Positions 35,570 through 45,922 are shown, counted from the stretch's first letter. The stretch is 64,000 nucleotides of DNA from Legionella lytica (GCF_023921225.1 NZ_CP071527.1:1002001-1066000), one strand, 5' to 3'. Made by a program: numbers and translations. The notes: generated from the sequence alone by a model not told the origin.

Positions 35570-37351
35570 TTATAAAGGTTCTAAGAAACGAGCAAGATTT
35601 GGTTTTTGATTTAACCTATATTGATAGACCACATAAAATGCCATCACGTTTTTCAAGTAGTTACGTGTTTCTTGCCAAGGCAATGTTTCAATCCAAACAT
35701 CAATTTCCTTTGGAGGATGAGTTTTTAACCAATGAACTACTTGTTTCGGACCTGCATTATAGGCTGCTGCCATGAGAATTGGATGATTATCAAATCGTTT
35801 GGCCAATTGTTTTAAATAGGCCACGCCAATGTTGATGTTTTTCTCAGATAAAAACAATTGATCCTTATTTTGGTAGGTGATTCTATCTGCTTTAGAAACC
35901 ACTCCTGCAGTATATGGCATGACCTGCATTAACCCCCGTGCGCCAACAGAGGAGGTGGCATCCTCTCTAAATCCGCTTTCCTGGCGGATAATAGCATAAA
36001 TAAATTCTGGGGATACTGCATATTTTTTTGAGTATTGTTGGATCGCGGTTTTATAAGCGAGGGGGAATCGCAAGATAAGCTGGTTATTCAACTGATCTGT
36101 ATTGCTCAGGTACACTGATTTGCCATGCCATTGCAAATTCGTATCAATCCAATAAACCAGAGCGCTCGCTTCGTCCTTTGGCAACTCGCTAATAAAATCA
36201 TTTAATAAGCGTGATGCAGGTAGGGTGTTTTTGCTTAGATACAGCGTTTTTACCTGATCTAGAAATGCTTGATAGGGTTTTAATACATCCAAGTTTTGCA
36301 CGGGTGCTTCATTAACAAAGTTTGGAGTTTGTTTAATACGTAAGCTGGCAAGGAAACCATAATATTGTCTGCTCTTTGCTAAAGGCTCATAAATTGCTCG
36401 TGCTTCAGCGGTTTTACCCTGTTCTTCCAATGAACGCGCTAACCAATATTGCCAGCAGGGTGTTTCTTTATTTTTAGAGTTATTAATTAAGGTGTTTACC
36501 TCTTTCCAGTTTTTACGTTTTAAGGCATAACGTATTTCCCAGTCAAGCAGTGTATCGTTGTAATACTGCGGGGTAACTTTCGCAAACCATTCAGATGTGT
36601 CTTCACTGTTGCGCATTGCTTTATACAAAGCAACATGGGCGAGAAATTCTTGCTGTTGTGCTTGGTTTAAAAGTTTCGATGTTTTGTTTTGTTGCCATAA
36701 TTGCAGCGCTTTATCCATATTGACGGAAACCATACGCTTTAAACCATAAAGGTAAAATTCGCCGTTTAGCCCGCCAGAACTAAGCTTGCTAATCGCGCTT
36801 GGGTTTTGTACTACAGTATTTAGGGCTTGAATATCTGCTGGATGTGGGGCTTTGTATTGTTTTAATAAATAACGTGCTAACTGGATATTGCGTCGGTCTA
36901 AAGCGAGGGCAATCCGTTGGCTAATTAAATTTTGATCAAAATTCTCATCATGCATTAAGAGATCAAACAAGTTATTACAGGCCGCAGGTCTGGATTCTCC
37001 ACTAAGCCATACGGGAATTGAATCGTTTAAGGCTTCTTGATGAGCACCTAAGTTGTACTTTGCAATTTGCTCATAACAGACGAGATTTAAATCATTTGAT
37101 GGTTGATAATATTGATTATAGGTGGTCCAATCTTTCGTTCTGGCTAACTCATAAAGCCAACGTTCGCGTAATTTATTGGAAAGGGGAGTGGTTCCTTTAA
37201 CAAATTCAAGGAAGATGGGCGTTGGGGTAATTGGTAATTTCTGACTTAAAGTAACATAGGTATTAAAGCGCTCCATATATTCTGCGCCAGTAAGGGCCTG
37301 GCTTGTTTGCGCGCTGATAAGTCCATATAGTAAGATGAGTATTTTTTTCAT
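35570..37351 (-). CDS. slt: Soluble lytic murein transglycosylase
   Basis: Periplasmic enzyme that cleaves peptidoglycan glycan strands. 593 residues with a signal peptide (MKKILILLYGLISAQTSQA), a long alpha-superhelical U/L domain and the C-terminal SLT domain with the catalytic glutamate in AIIRQESGFREDA, then GARGLMQVMP and NIGVAYLKQL and AAYNAGPKQV. Length and order match E. coli Slt70. It lies 19 bases downstream of rpe on the same strand. Confidence 0.93.
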   Translation of the reverse strand: MKKILILLYGLISAQTSQALTGAEYMERFNTYVTLSQKLPITPTPIFLEFVKGTTPLSNKLRERWLYELARTKDWTTYNQYYQPSNDLNLVCYEQIAKYNLGAHQEALNDSIPVWLSGESRPAACNNLFDLLMHDENFDQNLISQRIALALDRRNIQLARYLLKQYKAPHPADIQALNTVVQNPSAISKLSSGGLNGEFYLYGLKRMVSVNMDKALQLWQQNKTSKLLNQAQQQEFLAHVALYKAMRNSEDTSEWFAKVTPQYYNDTLLDWEIRYALKRKNWKEVNTLINNSKNKETPCWQYWLARSLEEQGKTAEARAIYEPLAKSRQYYGFLASLRIKQTPNFVNEAPVQNLDVLKPYQAFLDQVKTLYLSKNTLPASRLLNDFISELPKDEASALVYWIDTNLQWHGKSVYLSNTDQLNNQLILRFPLAYKTAIQQYSKKYAVSPEFIYAIIRQESGFREDATSSVGARGLMQVMPYTAGVVSKADRITYQNKDQLFLSEKNINIGVAYLKQLAKRFDNHPILMAAAYNAGPKQVVHWLKTHPPKEIDVWIETLPWQETRNYLKNVMAFYVVYQYRLNQKPNLARFLEPL

Positions 37352-37370
37352 AAATGATCTTTCGTTGGCA

Positions 37371-38024
37371 TTAAATTGTAGTTAATTGTTCACGCATGGT
37401 TGCGAGCGTTTTTTTATAGTCATCGCTGTTAAATACGGCAGAACCAGCAACAAACTGATTGGCTCCTGCACGCGCTAAGTCCGCAATGTTTTGGATGCTA
37501 ACACCGCCATCAACACAGAGATCGAGTTGTGGGTAAGATTGACGGATTTGTGTTATTTTATTAATAATTTCTGGAATCAATTTTTGCCCACCAAATCCAG
37601 GATTTACCGTCATAACCAAGACAAAATCTAATTTATGCGCACACCAGGTAAGTACATCAATCGAGGTGGCAGGGTTTAGTACTAGGCCGGCCTCACACCC
37701 TAAATCGTGTATTAGTTGTAGGCTGCGATCCAAATGAATGGTGGCATCATGATGGATACTGATTCGTTTTGCTCCCTCTTTAGCAAAAGCTTCGATTAAG
37801 GCATCTACAGGTTCAACCATGAGGTGAACATCAATAGGTAAATTGGGGAAACGTTTTAGTAATGCACTACAAAATGCGGGCCCGAAAGTTAGATTGGGGA
37901 CATAATGATTGTCCATGACATCAAAATGAATAAAGTCGGCCCCGGCTTGCATCACTGCGTCTACCTCTTCGCCAAGACGAGTTAAATCAGCAGAGAGCAT
38001 GGAGGGTAATATTTGATAAGTCAT
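37371..38024 (-). CDS. rpe: Ribulose-phosphate 3-epimerase
   Basis: Interconverts ribulose-5-phosphate and xylulose-5-phosphate in the pentose phosphate pathway. 217 residues from the ATG at 38024 (MTYQILPSMLSADLTRLG), chosen to match the family N-terminus; ten further in-frame codons exist upstream. Motifs: HFDVMDNHYVPNLTFGP, VMTVNPGFGGQKLI, LCVDGGVSIQNI. The active-site histidines and aspartates of the TIM barrel are in place. Confidence 0.95.
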   Translation of the reverse strand: MTYQILPSMLSADLTRLGEEVDAVMQAGADFIHFDVMDNHYVPNLTFGPAFCSALLKRFPNLPIDVHLMVEPVDALIEAFAKEGAKRISIHHDATIHLDRSLQLIHDLGCEAGLVLNPATSIDVLTWCAHKLDFVLVMTVNPGFGGQKLIPEIINKITQIRQSYPQLDLCVDGGVSIQNIADLARAGANQFVAGSAVFNSDDYKKTLATMREQLTTI

Positions 38025-38269
38025 GTTGTGCTTTTTTAAGTTTGGTAATGGCATATATCATATGCTGTTCTAGGAAAACATTCTATATGGAAACTAGATA
38101 AAGTCAGGTTAATCCGAGCTTATATACTTATTTTTGCTAACCGATTAATCGCTCAAAAATTAATCTCAATATTGAGTATTTGCTCAAGATATGGGATAAT
38201 GCTTACGCATTTCTGCTCGTGTAATTTGAATATTACTGAGACCTAATCATGCTTTTTAGGAAGAATAAT

Positions 38270-38536
38270 ATGAGTCAAAATTGGCCTACCAGAGACAGAG
38301 ATTTAGATACTGCACGTGTAATTATGGAAGAGTATGCTAGTGAGCGAGATAGCAATTCATTAGGGCTTTTTGAAATTGTTGTTGATACTGCGGAAAAGCG
38401 CATGAATTTTTGCCTATCCGGATGGGTTCTTAACTTAGCAAAGCATTTTTACCTATTGTATGGGGAGAGTCAGGGGGATTTCGTGACTCGCCAGGTGATT
38501 ACGCGCTGCATTACCCAGGGTAATACCTTACATTAA
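38270..38536 (+). CDS. Small unknown protein
   Basis: 88 residues from the ATG at 38270, which AGGA precedes. The sequence is mixed alpha/beta in character without signal peptide or long hydrophobic helix (SGWVLNLAKHFYLLYG is the most hydrophobic part). No family recognised. It is divergent from rpe. Confidence 0.6.
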   Translation: MSQNWPTRDRDLDTARVIMEEYASERDSNSLGLFEIVVDTAEKRMNFCLSGWVLNLAKHFYLLYGESQGDFVTRQVITRCITQGNTLH

Positions 38537-38550
38537 AATTAGCACTCGTG

Positions 38551-38590
38551 TAGCCTGGTTGCTTGCAACCAGGAATTTTTACCCTGGTTA
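38551..38590. repeat. Hairpin between convergent genes
   Basis: GTAGCCTGGTTGC/GCAACCAGG followed by CCCTGGTTACAAGC: imperfect inverted repeats of the phrase CCTGGTTGC. Sits between the 88-residue gene and the convergent membrane protein gene and shares the phrase with the terminator at 42209. Confidence 0.5.
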
Positions 38591-38604
38591 CAAGCAGCAG
38601 CCCT

Positions 38605-39768
38605 TTACACATCTGAACCTTCAATGTTGATATCCTCATCACTCTTTTTCTTTTTACGTTTTGCCCACAGCCAAAATGCTAGAATCATAGCTATAATCAA
38701 AATAATAATTACTGATACGATAATGATTAATACACGTTTTGCGTGTCGCTTTCTTTTTACCTCTTCTTCTAATAACTTTTTAGCATCTACTGTAGCAGCT
38801 GGTGGCTTATAATCTGGGGAACAAACTTTTCCATTGAGCAGAAATTTAAAAAGAACGTTGCGGCCACCTACCATCTGGGCGCTAATTTGCACGATAACGT
38901 TGTCTTCGGAAAAACCACGTCGTTCACATAAATAATATAAATCCGCGACCCAGCCTTCTTTAGTCATCTTGAATGACGTTCTTGTCGGTTTATCTTTGTA
39001 GATAATTTTGAGCTTGACACTTTCTGGATTGATCACGTCAGGATGTTGCAGCTGAATCATCAATGAATCATGCTTTGCATTTAGCATTTGCTCGAAGGGA
39101 GAGGGTTTGATAAACGCTTGGTATTCATTTTTTTGGTTAATGTAAGTTCCTTCGGTCTTGAGAATTGCTTTGTAAGTTCCCTCAGGAATATTTAAGATAA
39201 AGGCATTTGAAAACACGCCATTTTTGTCATAGGGAATTACATAAGGGAAATTATGTTCGTCATTAGTAAATTGAAAATTCATTTTTAGGTCTTGGGCAGC
39301 CATATCGGATTTAATGGGCTGTCCCTCTTGCTCAAGGTAACCGTTTAAGGGGAGTAGCTCGCCAATAAAATAGGTTCCACTGGTAAAGTTAGTTCCTATA
39401 TTAGGATTGGTTAGTATAAAGACTTGCTGTAATTGTTCTTCTGGACCAGATAAAATCCATTCTCCCGCTGTAGGGGTTTTCATTTGTACTACTTCATAAT
39501 TTACAGTAGCTAAGATTCCATTATCCTCTTTAGCTAGCGAATATTTGCTGCCACCGGGTGCTGTTAAGTACAGGTCTTTAATATTTGCTGTTTTTTTAAA
39601 AATTAAAGTAAAGTGATGTACTTTACGAGGAATTATAATCGAGCGTTTGGACGTTGTATCTTTGCTGAGATTAATTTCTTTTGAGGCAGCAGAATCAGCC
39701 GTGCTAGGAACGCTGAGTAATAAATAAAAACAAAAAACGATGTAAATTAAGTACCAATATTTTTTCAT
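38605..39768 (-). CDS. Membrane-anchored periplasmic protein of unknown function
   Basis: 387 residues from the ATG at 39768, preceded by AAGGAC. N-terminal hydrophobic signal (YWYLIYIVFCFYLLLSVPS), a large beta-rich middle part, one strong membrane helix near residues 345-370 and a short cytoplasmic tail with KKKK and acidic end. This topology and the phrases TAPTAGEW-like (KTPTAGEWILSG) and FTSGTYFIGELLPL recall the TIGR03503-type proteins of proteobacteria; I am not certain. No neighbours suggest a role. Confidence 0.65.
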   Translation of the reverse strand: MKKYWYLIYIVFCFYLLLSVPSTADSAASKEINLSKDTTSKRSIIIPRKVHHFTLIFKKTANIKDLYLTAPGGSKYSLAKEDNGILATVNYEVVQMKTPTAGEWILSGPEEQLQQVFILTNPNIGTNFTSGTYFIGELLPLNGYLEQEGQPIKSDMAAQDLKMNFQFTNDEHNFPYVIPYDKNGVFSNAFILNIPEGTYKAILKTEGTYINQKNEYQAFIKPSPFEQMLNAKHDSLMIQLQHPDVINPESVKLKIIYKDKPTRTSFKMTKEGWVADLYYLCERRGFSEDNVIVQISAQMVGGRNVLFKFLLNGKVCSPDYKPPAATVDAKKLLEEEVKRKRHAKRVLIIIVSVIIILIIAMILAFWLWAKRKKKKSDEDINIEGSDV

Positions 39769-39992
39769 GAGAAGTCCTTTTCTCAACTGTGCTTTTTCTA
39801 AGCAAAAATACAGTTAAGATACTGAAAAATGCTAATAATTGTATCCTAATTATTAGGACAAATACATTTTACCGGTGAAATATGATTGCAAAAAATAACT
39901 AGCATAAAAAAAGGTCTTGATGTATAAATCCTGGTTTGTAAGTGGTCGTGATCTGGTCACAGTGAAAAATGACTAATAGTCGGTAGTTGATT

Positions 39993-41768
39993 ATGAATTT
40001 CAAATCGAGGACGGAAGCTTATTCGTACGCTATTTTATTGCTAACGCAGTTAAGCAAACGACATGTAACTAGCGCTTCTGATGTAACAAATACTACCTTT
40101 AGTCTGTTCAATGCTTGCATTGGTCATCTAAAAATTGCTATGGAAAATCATGAGCAAGATCTAAATTTTATCGCAGAACTTATTGAAGAGCTTATAACTC
40201 AAGACGATATTTTTCTGGATGAGGATGTTTTACTCAGGAAACTAAGTTCGGATATTCTAAATAATGCGTATCAACAAACGATTAAAGAAAAATTTGATAA
40301 TCCATTGGCGCGGCGCTGGGAGTCTGAGCTAGCTATAATTTTGTTTCGCAAGCCAACCAAGGCAATGATGGAGGCGATACAAGCAGTTTCTGAGCAAATT
40401 CTTCGTGTTATCGAGCAATTAAGCTTGCTTCAAGATAAGTTTGATTGGTCTTTTTACATTGACTTATTCAGTCGAAATTATCATGTTATTTCTTTTGGTG
40501 CAGAAGAAAATCCCACCCTTGAAGACATAAAAAAAATATTGGTAGATAATAAACCTGAACAATTAGCTGAAATAATGCATATTCATTATAAATTTGCTCA
40601 AGGCATTATACGCAAGTTTCCTATAACGGGAATAGAACGAAAGCCTGTAGGAAAAATGGCTGAAATTGTAGCCAAAATTTGGCGCGGACCTATGGAAACC
40701 TTTTTTTCTGAGGGGTTAAAGGATCCTGTTCTGGGGACGTTCTGTAGAGGTTATATTCCCGACGTTCTGATGTATAGCTCTCCCTTATACAAAGTACTTG
40801 ATAATCGCGGGAAGATGCCTAATGCTTTTGATGAGGAAGGGACACAGCAATTAGGTTTATTGGGTCGGGGGCAAGAGGAATATGAAATTGGCCTACCTAC
40901 ACATCATTCGATTTGGACTGCCGATTGCAAGGCACAAGGAGCTAACCTTAAGTCTCAATATGTTCTTGATCTCATCGAAAATGATGCGGTTTACGTTTCA
41001 GGCCCCTCGGGCATGACGAGTGTGCTTTTAGGACAAATGGAAATTCTAGCTAATTTTCCCACTGAGATTTTAAAAAAGAATTATTTAACTGCGATAATGG
41101 TTTATATTGTTGCTGCGGGATTTCACAGTATTCATGAGGTGATAGCTCCTGCACACTATGCATTAGATTTGGTGCCAGGTTATGAGGTTCATGTTCCACA
41201 GCAAGGTAAATTAGCTCCCCCGCCAAACTATCATCAATTTTTTGCTCAGCAAGAACGTATTGATCCTGATTTTGCAGCACGTCATGATGCAGCATGGGAG
41301 AGTTATCTGCATTATTTCAGCCAGCATTATGTGCCTCATTATTTAGATAAGCCATTAGAGCGGAAAAATTCTTTACCTAAATCCAGTTTATCCCACTTAG
41401 GCAACGCGCTCATTGATCCGGCATTGCTAAATAAGGTTAGGTTGGAAATGAACCGATACATCAATGCCCGAGGCAGTAATAATGGTGGTTTAAACTTTAT
41501 CAGTAGAGCGTTCCGCAATAACCATTTAACTAAAGAGAAATTGTCTTTGGCAATAGAATTTAATCATCAAGTAGAATTGGTGAAAGCACCCGATGAGCTA
41601 GAGATTTTGGTTGCTAATACGGTGAATAAAAATTTAGATTTAGAAAAGAAAATGGGTAAGACCTATGGTGTTTTAACCCAAAGTGGTTTGAATCGTAGTT
41701 TAGAGCATATTAAAACGATAATTAAAGACCATGCTTCTCCTCATGAAGTGAAGTATGGATTAACGTAG
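39993..41768 (+). CDS. Unknown 591-residue protein, candidate effector
   Basis: Starts at the ATG 39993 (MNFKSRTEAYSYAIL); no good ribosome binding site. The first 260 residues look helical. A conserved-looking central segment (YVSGPSGMTSVLLGQME, then YLTAIMVYIVAAGFHSIHEV, residues about 335-400) has glycine, histidine and glutamate residues that could form an active site; similar phrases occur in other Legionella proteins as far as I recall. No signal peptide. Coupled closely to the leucine-rich-repeat gene 9 bases downstream. Confidence 0.7.
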   Translation: MNFKSRTEAYSYAILLLTQLSKRHVTSASDVTNTTFSLFNACIGHLKIAMENHEQDLNFIAELIEELITQDDIFLDEDVLLRKLSSDILNNAYQQTIKEKFDNPLARRWESELAIILFRKPTKAMMEAIQAVSEQILRVIEQLSLLQDKFDWSFYIDLFSRNYHVISFGAEENPTLEDIKKILVDNKPEQLAEIMHIHYKFAQGIIRKFPITGIERKPVGKMAEIVAKIWRGPMETFFSEGLKDPVLGTFCRGYIPDVLMYSSPLYKVLDNRGKMPNAFDEEGTQQLGLLGRGQEEYEIGLPTHHSIWTADCKAQGANLKSQYVLDLIENDAVYVSGPSGMTSVLLGQMEILANFPTEILKKNYLTAIMVYIVAAGFHSIHEVIAPAHYALDLVPGYEVHVPQQGKLAPPPNYHQFFAQQERIDPDFAARHDAAWESYLHYFSQHYVPHYLDKPLERKNSLPKSSLSHLGNALIDPALLNKVRLEMNRYINARGSNNGGLNFISRAFRNNHLTKEKLSLAIEFNHQVELVKAPDELEILVANTVNKNLDLEKKMGKTYGVLTQSGLNRSLEHIKTIIKDHASPHEVKYGLT

Positions 41769-41777
41769 GAGCTATTT

Positions 41778-42191
41778 ATGTCTGAAAAACAGGGGGGCTT
41801 CTTTGATAAGAAGCCTATGACTGGAAAGCAGCGCTTATTCAAAATGTTGGAAGATGGAGACAGCGGAATAAAAGTAGCTGAATTTGATACCTTTCCCATG
41901 ACCCACGATGATGTTGTACGATTAGAGAAAATTATAAGAAAAAATACCTCAGTGGAGGTTATTTCATTAATAGACTGTAATTTGAGCTCTGAGCATCTGG
42001 AAATATTAGCCCGGGCGGTATTAAGTAATCAGACATTGCAAAAGTTTCAGGTGGAATTATTTCATGATTGTAGTGCAAGGGTATGTAATCTAATGAGTTT
42101 GGTCCAATCTCATCTTATGAAGAATATGAGTTTGATACGAAGGTCGGCTAGCTCCGAAGATGAGCAATTAATGAAAACTATTTGCGTGTGA
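41778..42191 (+). CDS. Leucine-rich-repeat protein, short
   Basis: 137 residues. The central part has two ribonuclease-inhibitor-type repeats (TSVEVISLIDCNLSSEHLEI and QTLQKFQVELFHD). LRR proteins of this kind in Legionella are often injected effectors, and this one follows the 591-residue unknown by 9 bases with AGGAG before the ATG. The C-terminus is Ser/Glu-rich. No catalytic domain is visible. Confidence 0.7.
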   Translation: MSEKQGGFFDKKPMTGKQRLFKMLEDGDSGIKVAEFDTFPMTHDDVVRLEKIIRKNTSVEVISLIDCNLSSEHLEILARAVLSNQTLQKFQVELFHDCSARVCNLMSLVQSHLMKNMSLIRRSASSEDEQLMKTICV

Positions 42192-42208
42192 GACATCCCT
42201 TAAAATAA

Positions 42209-42241
42209 AATAGCCTGGTTGCCAGCAACCAGGCTATTTTT
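42209..42241 (+). terminator. Bidirectional intrinsic terminator
   Basis: AAAATAGCCTGGTTGC and GCAACCAGGCTATTTT form a nearly perfect stem with a CA loop, A-run on one side and T-run on the other. It lies between the LRR gene and the convergent amino-acid-binding protein gene. Confidence 0.8.
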
Positions 42242-42275
42242 GAAAATGGCAACTAAATCAAATTGGAATGAGCTG

Positions 42276-43022
42276 TTAAAACTCCAACAAATATTTATCA
42301 TAATTTTGTTTATATTCAGGCGAACCTTGGTATTGTAACAAGGCTTGATTGAGCGCTGTTAATAATGCCCCTTCCCCTGGATTTACTGCAATACCAAGTC
42401 CATAGCCATACATATACGGTGGGCCAGCTAACTTGAAGGTATCGGAGGAATTCGCAGCCCAATAATTCGCCGTTGGGTTATCCAGTAAGATAATGTCTAC
42501 TTCACCTCTATTTAAACCAGTGAGTTGGTCTGATACGGTTATATAGTATTTGATCTTCGGGTTTTTAACTCCCATGGTATTTAATTCTTGTTCAAATATC
42601 GTTCCAGTTTCCAAACCAATCCTTTTGCCATGTAGAAACTCTAAGGTAAAAGGTTCGGTTTTTACCTTGGGGGTGGTGACAAAGCGCGAATAACTAAGCA
42701 GATAAGGCAGACTAAAGTTTACTATTTTGGCTCGCTCTGGAGTGATGGTAATGGAGCTCATGGCCATATCAATTTGTTTTCTGGCTACCGCATCTAAAAG
42801 TGCATCAAAACGCATGATGTGATAGCGACAGGTGCGCCCCATTATTCTGCACAAGGCATTCATTGAGTCGATGTCAAAGCCATAAATTTCATTTTTTGAA
42901 CCTCGCATTACAAAGGGCGGGTTAAAGTTTTCAGTTCCAATATTTAAGACGGGCAGATCGTCTGCAAATAATGCTGAAGAAAAACTAATGCTGGCAAGCA
43001 AAAGACGACGAAAGAAATTCAT
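42276..43022 (-). CDS. Amino acid ABC transporter substrate-binding protein (family 3)
   Basis: 248 residues with signal peptide (MNFFRRLLLASISFSSALFA). The mature protein starts LPVLNIGTENFNPPFVMRG, then IYGFDIDSMNALCRIMGR, ITITPERAKIVNFSLPYL and the hinge region DIILLDNPTANYW, matching the ArgT/ArtJ/GlnH type of periplasmic binding protein. A polar amino acid such as arginine is the likely ligand but cannot be fixed. No permease gene is next to it. Confidence 0.88.
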   Translation of the reverse strand: MNFFRRLLLASISFSSALFADDLPVLNIGTENFNPPFVMRGSKNEIYGFDIDSMNALCRIMGRTCRYHIMRFDALLDAVARKQIDMAMSSITITPERAKIVNFSLPYLLSYSRFVTTPKVKTEPFTLEFLHGKRIGLETGTIFEQELNTMGVKNPKIKYYITVSDQLTGLNRGEVDIILLDNPTANYWAANSSDTFKLAGPPYMYGYGLGIAVNPGEGALLTALNQALLQYQGSPEYKQNYDKYLLEF

Positions 43023-43128
43023 TTTAATTCACTGAATAATTATTGATTTTTATAGATTATAACGAGATATTAGTTTTGGGAATGAAAAATTTCATTATTA
43101 ATGTGAATTCAGGATAAGAATCCAATTT

Positions 43129-45864
43129 ATGTCAATAGATACTTCCGAGTTACGCGAATCTAAATCATGGTTTATTGAAAAGCATTTTTCGGATTTATCA
43201 CATCCGTTAATCGATGTGGTAAAAGAACTGGTTGTGGTAAGCGATTATGCAGGTAAGCAAGTAGCGCTGCTAAAGCAACTTTTAGCTACTGATAATTGTG
43301 CTGCACCATTAATGCGTGAAGAATATTTTCAAGCCATTGACAATATATCCCTAACCTTGCCGCAAGCTCATTTTGCACGAGAATTGCGCCAATTTCGCCA
43401 TACTCATTTATTACGATTATTATTGTTGGAACTCTCCGGGCTCTGTAGCACTGAACAGGCTATACGCTCCTGGTCCGATTGTGCTGATGCGCTCATTTTA
43501 CATGGATTGAATTATTGTCAGTATGCTCTTTCCTCTCGTTACGGTATACCTAGAGATAAAGAGGGAAATCAAGTTACTTTATTAACTTTGGGAATGGGGA
43601 AGTTAGGGGGAAGAGAATTAAATTATTCCTCCGATATTGATCTTATTTTTGCCTACACTGCGGCTGGTGAAACTGATGGTGAAGAGCCTGTTGAAAATCA
43701 GCAATACTTTAATAAGGTAGCGCAACAATTTAGCCAACTATTTCAAACGATAACCTCAGAAGGGTTTATCTTTCGTGTGGATTTAAGATTACGACCTAAT
43801 GGGGATAGTGGGACCTTAGTTCCAAGTCTTGCGGCAATGGAGACTTATTATCAGGAACAAGGACGTGATTGGGAACGTTATGCTATGGTGAAGGCACGTG
43901 TAATTTCTCCATCCCTTGATGAGGTACATCCTTGGTTTGAGCGTTTGATAACCCCTTTTGTTTATCGACGTTATGTAGATTTTAGCGTGATCGAATCATT
44001 GCGTAGCATGAAAGCAATGATTGAGCGAGAAGTGCAGCTTAACCCTCGTTTGGATGATATTAAGCGGGGGAGAGGAGGGATTAGAGAAGTAGAATTCATT
44101 ATTCAAAATTTTCAGCTTATTCGTGGAGGCCGCTTACCTCAACTACAAACACAAAGCACCTTAGAAGCGCTTGCGGTGTTAAAACAAGAGGGCTTATTGC
44201 ATCACAGTGATGCGTTAAAGCAGGCTTATTTATTTTTACGACGGCTTGAAAATATACTGCAAAGCCAAAATGATCAGCAGATTCATTCCTTACCTGAAGA
44301 TCCCGTAAAAAAAGCACAAGTAACTTTAGCTATGGATTTTACATCTTGGGATGAGCTTTTGGAGAGGCTTCATCAATATCAACGTATTATTAGCTACGCG
44401 TTCCATGCGGTAATGGGAAAGGTTGATTATTATGAAGATGAGAAAAGATTATTAGCGAATCAATTAGCAAGTCTTTGGCAAGGGCATGTTGAAACGGGCA
44501 TGGCGATTAATTTATTAATCAGTTTAGATTTTGACAATGCAGAACATTGTTATCAAATGATCCATGCGTTTCGTCATGGTCCTCGTTGTCGCCGCCTTCC
44601 CCAAGGCGCGCGTATGCGTTTGGATCGTTTTATGGTTCTCCTGTTAACCGAATTAACGCAGGTGGATCATACCGAGAAGGTTCTATTACAAGTTTTGCAT
44701 TTATTAGAAAATATTGTGGGGCGTAGCGCCTATCTGGCTTTATTAACTGAAAATCCGCATGTTTTAACTGAGCTACTTTTTTGGTTTGCACATAGCCCCT
44801 TTATTACTTCCTTGCTGGTAAGCCAGCCATTTTTATTAGAGGTATTGTTAGATCAAGGGCAAGAATGGCGTCCGCTATCACGTTCGCAATTGCAGGAGTT
44901 GCTTTGGGAAAAATTGAAGCATTATCCGGATATGGAGGCTAAAGAGGAGCTATTGCGCCAATTTAAGTTAACTAATTGGCTGATGGCTGCACGCGCAGAA
45001 CTTTACGGTTTTTGTAGTTCGGTACGCATTGCGCGTTTTTTAACCGATGTGGCACAAGTCATCGTGAACGAAGTTTTGAGCTTAGCCAGTGAGCAATTAA
45101 GCCTGCGTTATCCGGAAATGGAACAAATGCACTCACATTTTGCCATCATTGCTTATGGCAAATTGGGTAGTCGGGAGATGAGTTATACATCAGATTTGGA
45201 TTTAGTATTTTTGCATACGGTAAAACCTGAGGATGAGGCATTAGTCACACGCTTAACTCAGAAAATTTTGCATATGCTGACTACGCGTTTGCAATCAGGG
45301 GTTTTATATCCAGTTGATACTCGATTGCGTCCTTCTGGTTCTGCTGGTTTACTCGTGAGTCATATGGATTCTTTTGTGGAGTATCAAAAAAAGCAAGCGT
45401 GGACTTGGGAGCATCAGGCTTTATTAAAAGCGCGCATCTTAACGGGTAATACCGCAATTAAACAGACATTTTTACAATTAAAAAGGCAAGTATTGTCTGT
45501 ATCACGAGATAGGGGCATCTTGCAGAGCGAAGTCATTGCCATGAGGGCCAGAATCGAACAGCATCAGGAGTCTTTGCCTTTGAAGCATATCCCTGGAGGC
45601 TTATTGGATTTAGAATTTTTAGTGCAGTTTTTAGTGCTAGATTCTAGTTGTCCGGAATTGGCACGTTCGACTCAAACCTTAGGGCAATTAACACGGTTAT
45701 ATGCAGCGAATATTTTAAGCAGAGAACAATTCTTGATATTAAAAAAGGCATATCGCTATTATCATCATATATTGCATTTGCAATTGTTACGCCCTGGAAC
45801 TGAGATTGATGAGGATATTCCTCATCAGGTTGCCGCTATTTATCAGCAGTATTTATTCCGTTGA
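43129..45864 (+). CDS. glnE: Bifunctional glutamine synthetase adenylyltransferase/deadenylase
   Basis: Adds or removes AMP on glutamine synthetase according to nitrogen state (through PII). 911 residues with two nucleotidyltransferase domains: the N-terminal one has GMGKLGGRELNYSSDIDLIF (about 150-170) and the C-terminal one AYGKLGSREMSYTSDLDLVF (about 680-700), both with intact DxD metal ligands. Length is near the usual 940. Divergent from the binding protein gene. Confidence 0.95.
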   Translation: MSIDTSELRESKSWFIEKHFSDLSHPLIDVVKELVVVSDYAGKQVALLKQLLATDNCAAPLMREEYFQAIDNISLTLPQAHFARELRQFRHTHLLRLLLLELSGLCSTEQAIRSWSDCADALILHGLNYCQYALSSRYGIPRDKEGNQVTLLTLGMGKLGGRELNYSSDIDLIFAYTAAGETDGEEPVENQQYFNKVAQQFSQLFQTITSEGFIFRVDLRLRPNGDSGTLVPSLAAMETYYQEQGRDWERYAMVKARVISPSLDEVHPWFERLITPFVYRRYVDFSVIESLRSMKAMIEREVQLNPRLDDIKRGRGGIREVEFIIQNFQLIRGGRLPQLQTQSTLEALAVLKQEGLLHHSDALKQAYLFLRRLENILQSQNDQQIHSLPEDPVKKAQVTLAMDFTSWDELLERLHQYQRIISYAFHAVMGKVDYYEDEKRLLANQLASLWQGHVETGMAINLLISLDFDNAEHCYQMIHAFRHGPRCRRLPQGARMRLDRFMVLLLTELTQVDHTEKVLLQVLHLLENIVGRSAYLALLTENPHVLTELLFWFAHSPFITSLLVSQPFLLEVLLDQGQEWRPLSRSQLQELLWEKLKHYPDMEAKEELLRQFKLTNWLMAARAELYGFCSSVRIARFLTDVAQVIVNEVLSLASEQLSLRYPEMEQMHSHFAIIAYGKLGSREMSYTSDLDLVFLHTVKPEDEALVTRLTQKILHMLTTRLQSGVLYPVDTRLRPSGSAGLLVSHMDSFVEYQKKQAWTWEHQALLKARILTGNTAIKQTFLQLKRQVLSVSRDRGILQSEVIAMRARIEQHQESLPLKHIPGGLLDLEFLVQFLVLDSSCPELARSTQTLGQLTRLYAANILSREQFLILKKAYRYYHHILHLQLLRPGTEIDEDIPHQVAAIYQQYLFR

Positions 45865-45922
45865 CAAAGTTATAAGTTGTAACTATCTTTGGATCGAGCC
45901 TAACATATAAAGGATTATACAA

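Noticed and set aside
40990..41200. Phosphate-binding loop in GPSGMTS of the 591-residue protein
   Set aside because: It lacks the lysine of a Walker A motif and no Walker B is found.
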